Source: Thiosulfatimonas sediminis (GTDB lineage Bacteria; Pseudomonadota; Gammaproteobacteria; Thiomicrospirales; Thiomicrospiraceae). From it: a stretch of DNA of 64,000 nucleotides. The DNA is taken from contig NZ_AP021889.1 in the NCBI RefSeq assembly GCF_011398355.1, positions 558,001 to 622,000 of the forward strand. Reading direction: 5' to 3'. Below are positions 62,366-64,000 of this stretch, piece by piece (position 1 is the first letter of the stretch; every line of letters starts with the position of its first letter). The notes under the pieces are model-generated. The model saw only the letters and a program-made list of their open reading frames with translations, ran no database searches and was not told where the DNA came from. Made by a program: the position numbers and the translations under genes.

Positions 62366-63518
62366 TGACCTTCTCCTTCGTGAATTTTTTAACCCATTTT
62401 TGCGTCTTGAGTTGTTGTTGTATGCCGGAAATCCCCTTTGGCAGGAAGAGGGTGACCAGCACAAACAGCGCACCGAGCGCATAAAGCCAAGCTTCCGGGA
62501 AAGCGCCAGTGAAATAGGTTTTACTGAAACTGACCAACACCGCGCCGAGAATTGCGCCATACAGAGTACCGCGCCCGCCGATAGCAACCCAGATAATCAA
62601 CTCGATGGAGAACAGTGGCGAAAACACCGCCGGGTTGATAATCCCGACTTGCGGCACATATAAAGCTCCGGCAACGCCGGCCATCATCGCGGCCACCACA
62701 AACACAAACAGTTTGAAGTGTTCGACTCGATAGCCGATGAAACGCACGCGCGATTCTGCATCGCGAACCGCCATGACCACGCGGCCGAGTTTGGAGGTGA
62801 TGATCGCGCGTGAAATCAAATAGCCGACAATCAGTGCGAAGACCGTGATTAAAAACAGGCCGACGCGGGTGCTGTCGGACTGTAAATCAAAGCCGAGCAC
62901 GTCTTTGAAGTCGGTCAGGCCGTTGTTGCCGCCAAAGCCCATGTCGTTGCGGAAAAATGCCAGCATTAAGGCAAAGGTGAGGGCTTGGGTGATAATCGAC
63001 AGATACACTCCGGTGACCCGAGAGCGGAAAGTCAGCCAGCCGAACACAAACGCCAAGAGCCCGGGAATGAACATCACCATTAGCATGGCGAAGAAGAAGT
63101 TATCGAAGCCGTACCAGAACCATGGCAGTTCTTGATAGTTTAGAAACACCATGAAATCGGGCAGAACCGGATCGCCGTAAACACCGCGATCGCCGATTTC
63201 GCGCATCAGATGCATGCCCATCGCATAGCCGCCGAGGGCAAAGAAAGCCCCGTGGCCGAGGCTGAGAATGCCGAGATAGCCCCAGACTAAATCCAACGAC
63301 AGCGCCAGCAGTGCGAAGGCGAAGTATTTGCCGAGCAAAGTGACACCGTAAGCGGAGATGTGAAACAACGATTCCGGCGGAATCACTAAGTTGGCGATGC
63401 TGACCCAAATAGCGGTCAGAATCAGTAAGCTGATGGTTATTTTGCCACCGCGGTCATGTTCCAGCAGTTTGACCAGTACTGGGGTACGTTTTTGTGTTGC
63501 AGTCATTGTCGCACTCAT
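62355..63518 (-). CDS. urtC: Urea ABC transporter permease UrtC
   Basis: 387 residues of the LivM-like permease family with about ten membrane segments. SLDLVWGYLGILSLGHGAFFALGGYAMGMHLMREIG, the family loop VRDAESRVRFIGYRVEHFKLFVFVVAAMMAGVAGALY and GRGTLYGAILGAVLV are clear; the length is longer than LivM, as in UrtC. It lies three bases after urtB. Confidence 0.95.
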   Translation of the reverse strand: MSATMTATQKRTPVLVKLLEHDRGGKITISLLILTAIWVSIANLVIPPESLFHISAYGVTLLGKYFAFALLALSLDLVWGYLGILSLGHGAFFALGGYAMGMHLMREIGDRGVYGDPVLPDFMVFLNYQELPWFWYGFDNFFFAMLMVMFIPGLLAFVFGWLTFRSRVTGVYLSIITQALTFALMLAFFRNDMGFGGNNGLTDFKDVLGFDLQSDSTRVGLFLITVFALIVGYLISRAIITSKLGRVVMAVRDAESRVRFIGYRVEHFKLFVFVVAAMMAGVAGALYVPQVGIINPAVFSPLFSIELIIWVAIGGRGTLYGAILGAVLVSFSKTYFTGAFPEAWLYALGALFVLVTLFLPKGISGIQQQLKTQKWVKKFTKEKVNAA

Positions 63519-63521
63519 CCA

Positions 63522-64000
63522 TTAATCCTCCGCATCTCGGCCTTTTTTCGGAAAGAGGCCGCGTGGTTTTTTCTGAATAAACAGAATAATCAGTACCAAG
63601 ATAATCACCTTGGCGAGAACCGCACCTTGCCACGGCTCGATGAATTTATTCAGCTCGCCCAGTGCGAAAGCGGCGATGAAGGTGCCCCAAAGGTTGCCGA
63701 CGCCGCCGAAAACCACCACCATGAAGGAGTCGATAATATAGGCTTGCCCAAGGTTCGGGCCGACGTTGGTCAGTTGCGACAGCGCGACACCGGCGATGCC
63801 TGCCAGTCCTGAACCGAGGCCGAAGGTAATCATGTCGATGCGGTCGGTGTTAATGCCCATGGCTTTGGCCATTTGGCGGTTTTGCGTGACCGCGCGCACC
63901 TGTAAACCCAGCGAGGTGTATTTCATGATGTATAGCACGGCCAAGAAAATAATTACCGAGAAAATGACGATATACAGACGGCTGTAGGTGATGGAAAGCG
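63522..64000 (-). CDS. urtB: Urea ABC transporter permease UrtB (partial)
   Basis: The reading frame stays open to the right edge of the window, so only the C-terminal 158 residues are visible; the apparent TTG start at 63944 is internal. MKYTSLGLQVRAVTQNRQMAKAMGINTDRIDMITFGLGSGLAGIAGVALSQLTNVGPNLGQAYIIDSFMVVVFGGVGNLWGTF is typical of UrtB. urtA and the rest of urtB should lie to the right. Confidence 0.93.
   Translation of the reverse strand, partial: LSITYSRLYIVIFSVIIFLAVLYIMKYTSLGLQVRAVTQNRQMAKAMGINTDRIDMITFGLGSGLAGIAGVALSQLTNVGPNLGQAYIIDSFMVVVFGGVGNLWGTFIAAFALGELNKFIEPWQGAVLAKVIILVLIILFIQKKPRGLFPKKGRDAED

Overview
The window reads as chromosomal DNA of a marine, salt-tolerant gammaproteobacterium, probably a sulfur-oxidising chemolithoautotroph of the Thiomicrospira / Hydrogenovibrio / Thiomicrorhabdus type. 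This is inferred from gene content: ectoine synthesis, a SulP anion carrier, a BigR/YgaV-like persulfide-sensor candidate, a complete urease with a urea ABC transporter, and gammaproteobacterial gene pairs such as nudE-cysQ with divergent yrfG. Base composition is moderate, with a GC-rich patch over ureABC. No rRNA, insertion sequence, prophage or CRISPR array was seen.

Positions 1-13200 form a cell-surface locus. It opens with the C-terminal end of a giant tandem-repeat protein (about five 95-residue units), then a small duplicated-domain protein. Two copies of a tRNA-Thr(UGU) transcription unit follow, one decayed and one intact, bracketing a HepT/MntA-type toxin-antitoxin pair. Next come a bifunctional mannose-1-phosphate guanylyltransferase, SapC, a TolC-like outer-membrane factor, a type I secretion ABC exporter, an HlyD-type adaptor, a polyprenyl-phosphate sugar transferase and a SprA-related putative metalloprotease. 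The genes fit export of the repeat protein together with polysaccharide synthesis.

Positions 13400-23000 hold an ArsR-type regulator with BigR-like cysteines, a CtpA-type protease, a DJ-1 family protein, 5-oxoprolinase, a YihY membrane protein, a heme/iron ABC permease and ATPase, and a YefM/YoeB-type toxin-antitoxin pair.

Positions 23100-29900 contain the most interesting locus: an HprK-related kinase, an ATP-grasp enzyme, an APH-like phosphotransferase with a helical N-terminal region, a small amphi-Trp protein, a calcineurin-like phosphoesterase and a histidine phosphatase, all on the minus strand. This matches the GAK (grasp / amphi-Trp / kinase) assemblage, known from comparative genomics but without an assigned function as far as I know. 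A RelBE-type toxin-antitoxin pair sits inside the cluster and a second pair lies just beyond it.

Positions 30000-41600 carry nrdB, a SulP carrier, an ectoine-type aspartokinase, a chromate transporter gene lying between that kinase and ectCBA, and an arsenate detoxification module (ArsR, GAPDH, ArsJ). A GC-rich, hairpin-rich stretch precedes ectA and may be a structured RNA leader.

Positions 41600-53100 are mixed housekeeping and signalling: a YceI-like protein, the ABC-F ATPase Uup, a hybrid sensor kinase, a two-component pair, a spermidine-synthase-fold protein, a thioredoxin-like protein, thiopurine methyltransferase, and YrfG / NudE / CysQ. A run of four hairpins ending in a minus-strand terminator near 46760-46860 is a candidate small RNA.

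Positions 53300-64000 are a urea-use region: a TorF-type porin, ureDABCEFG, a UreH-type nickel transporter, an unrecognised 257-residue protein, and the urea transporter genes urtEDC plus part of urtB on the opposite strand. Together these would import urea and nickel and release ammonia and inorganic carbon.
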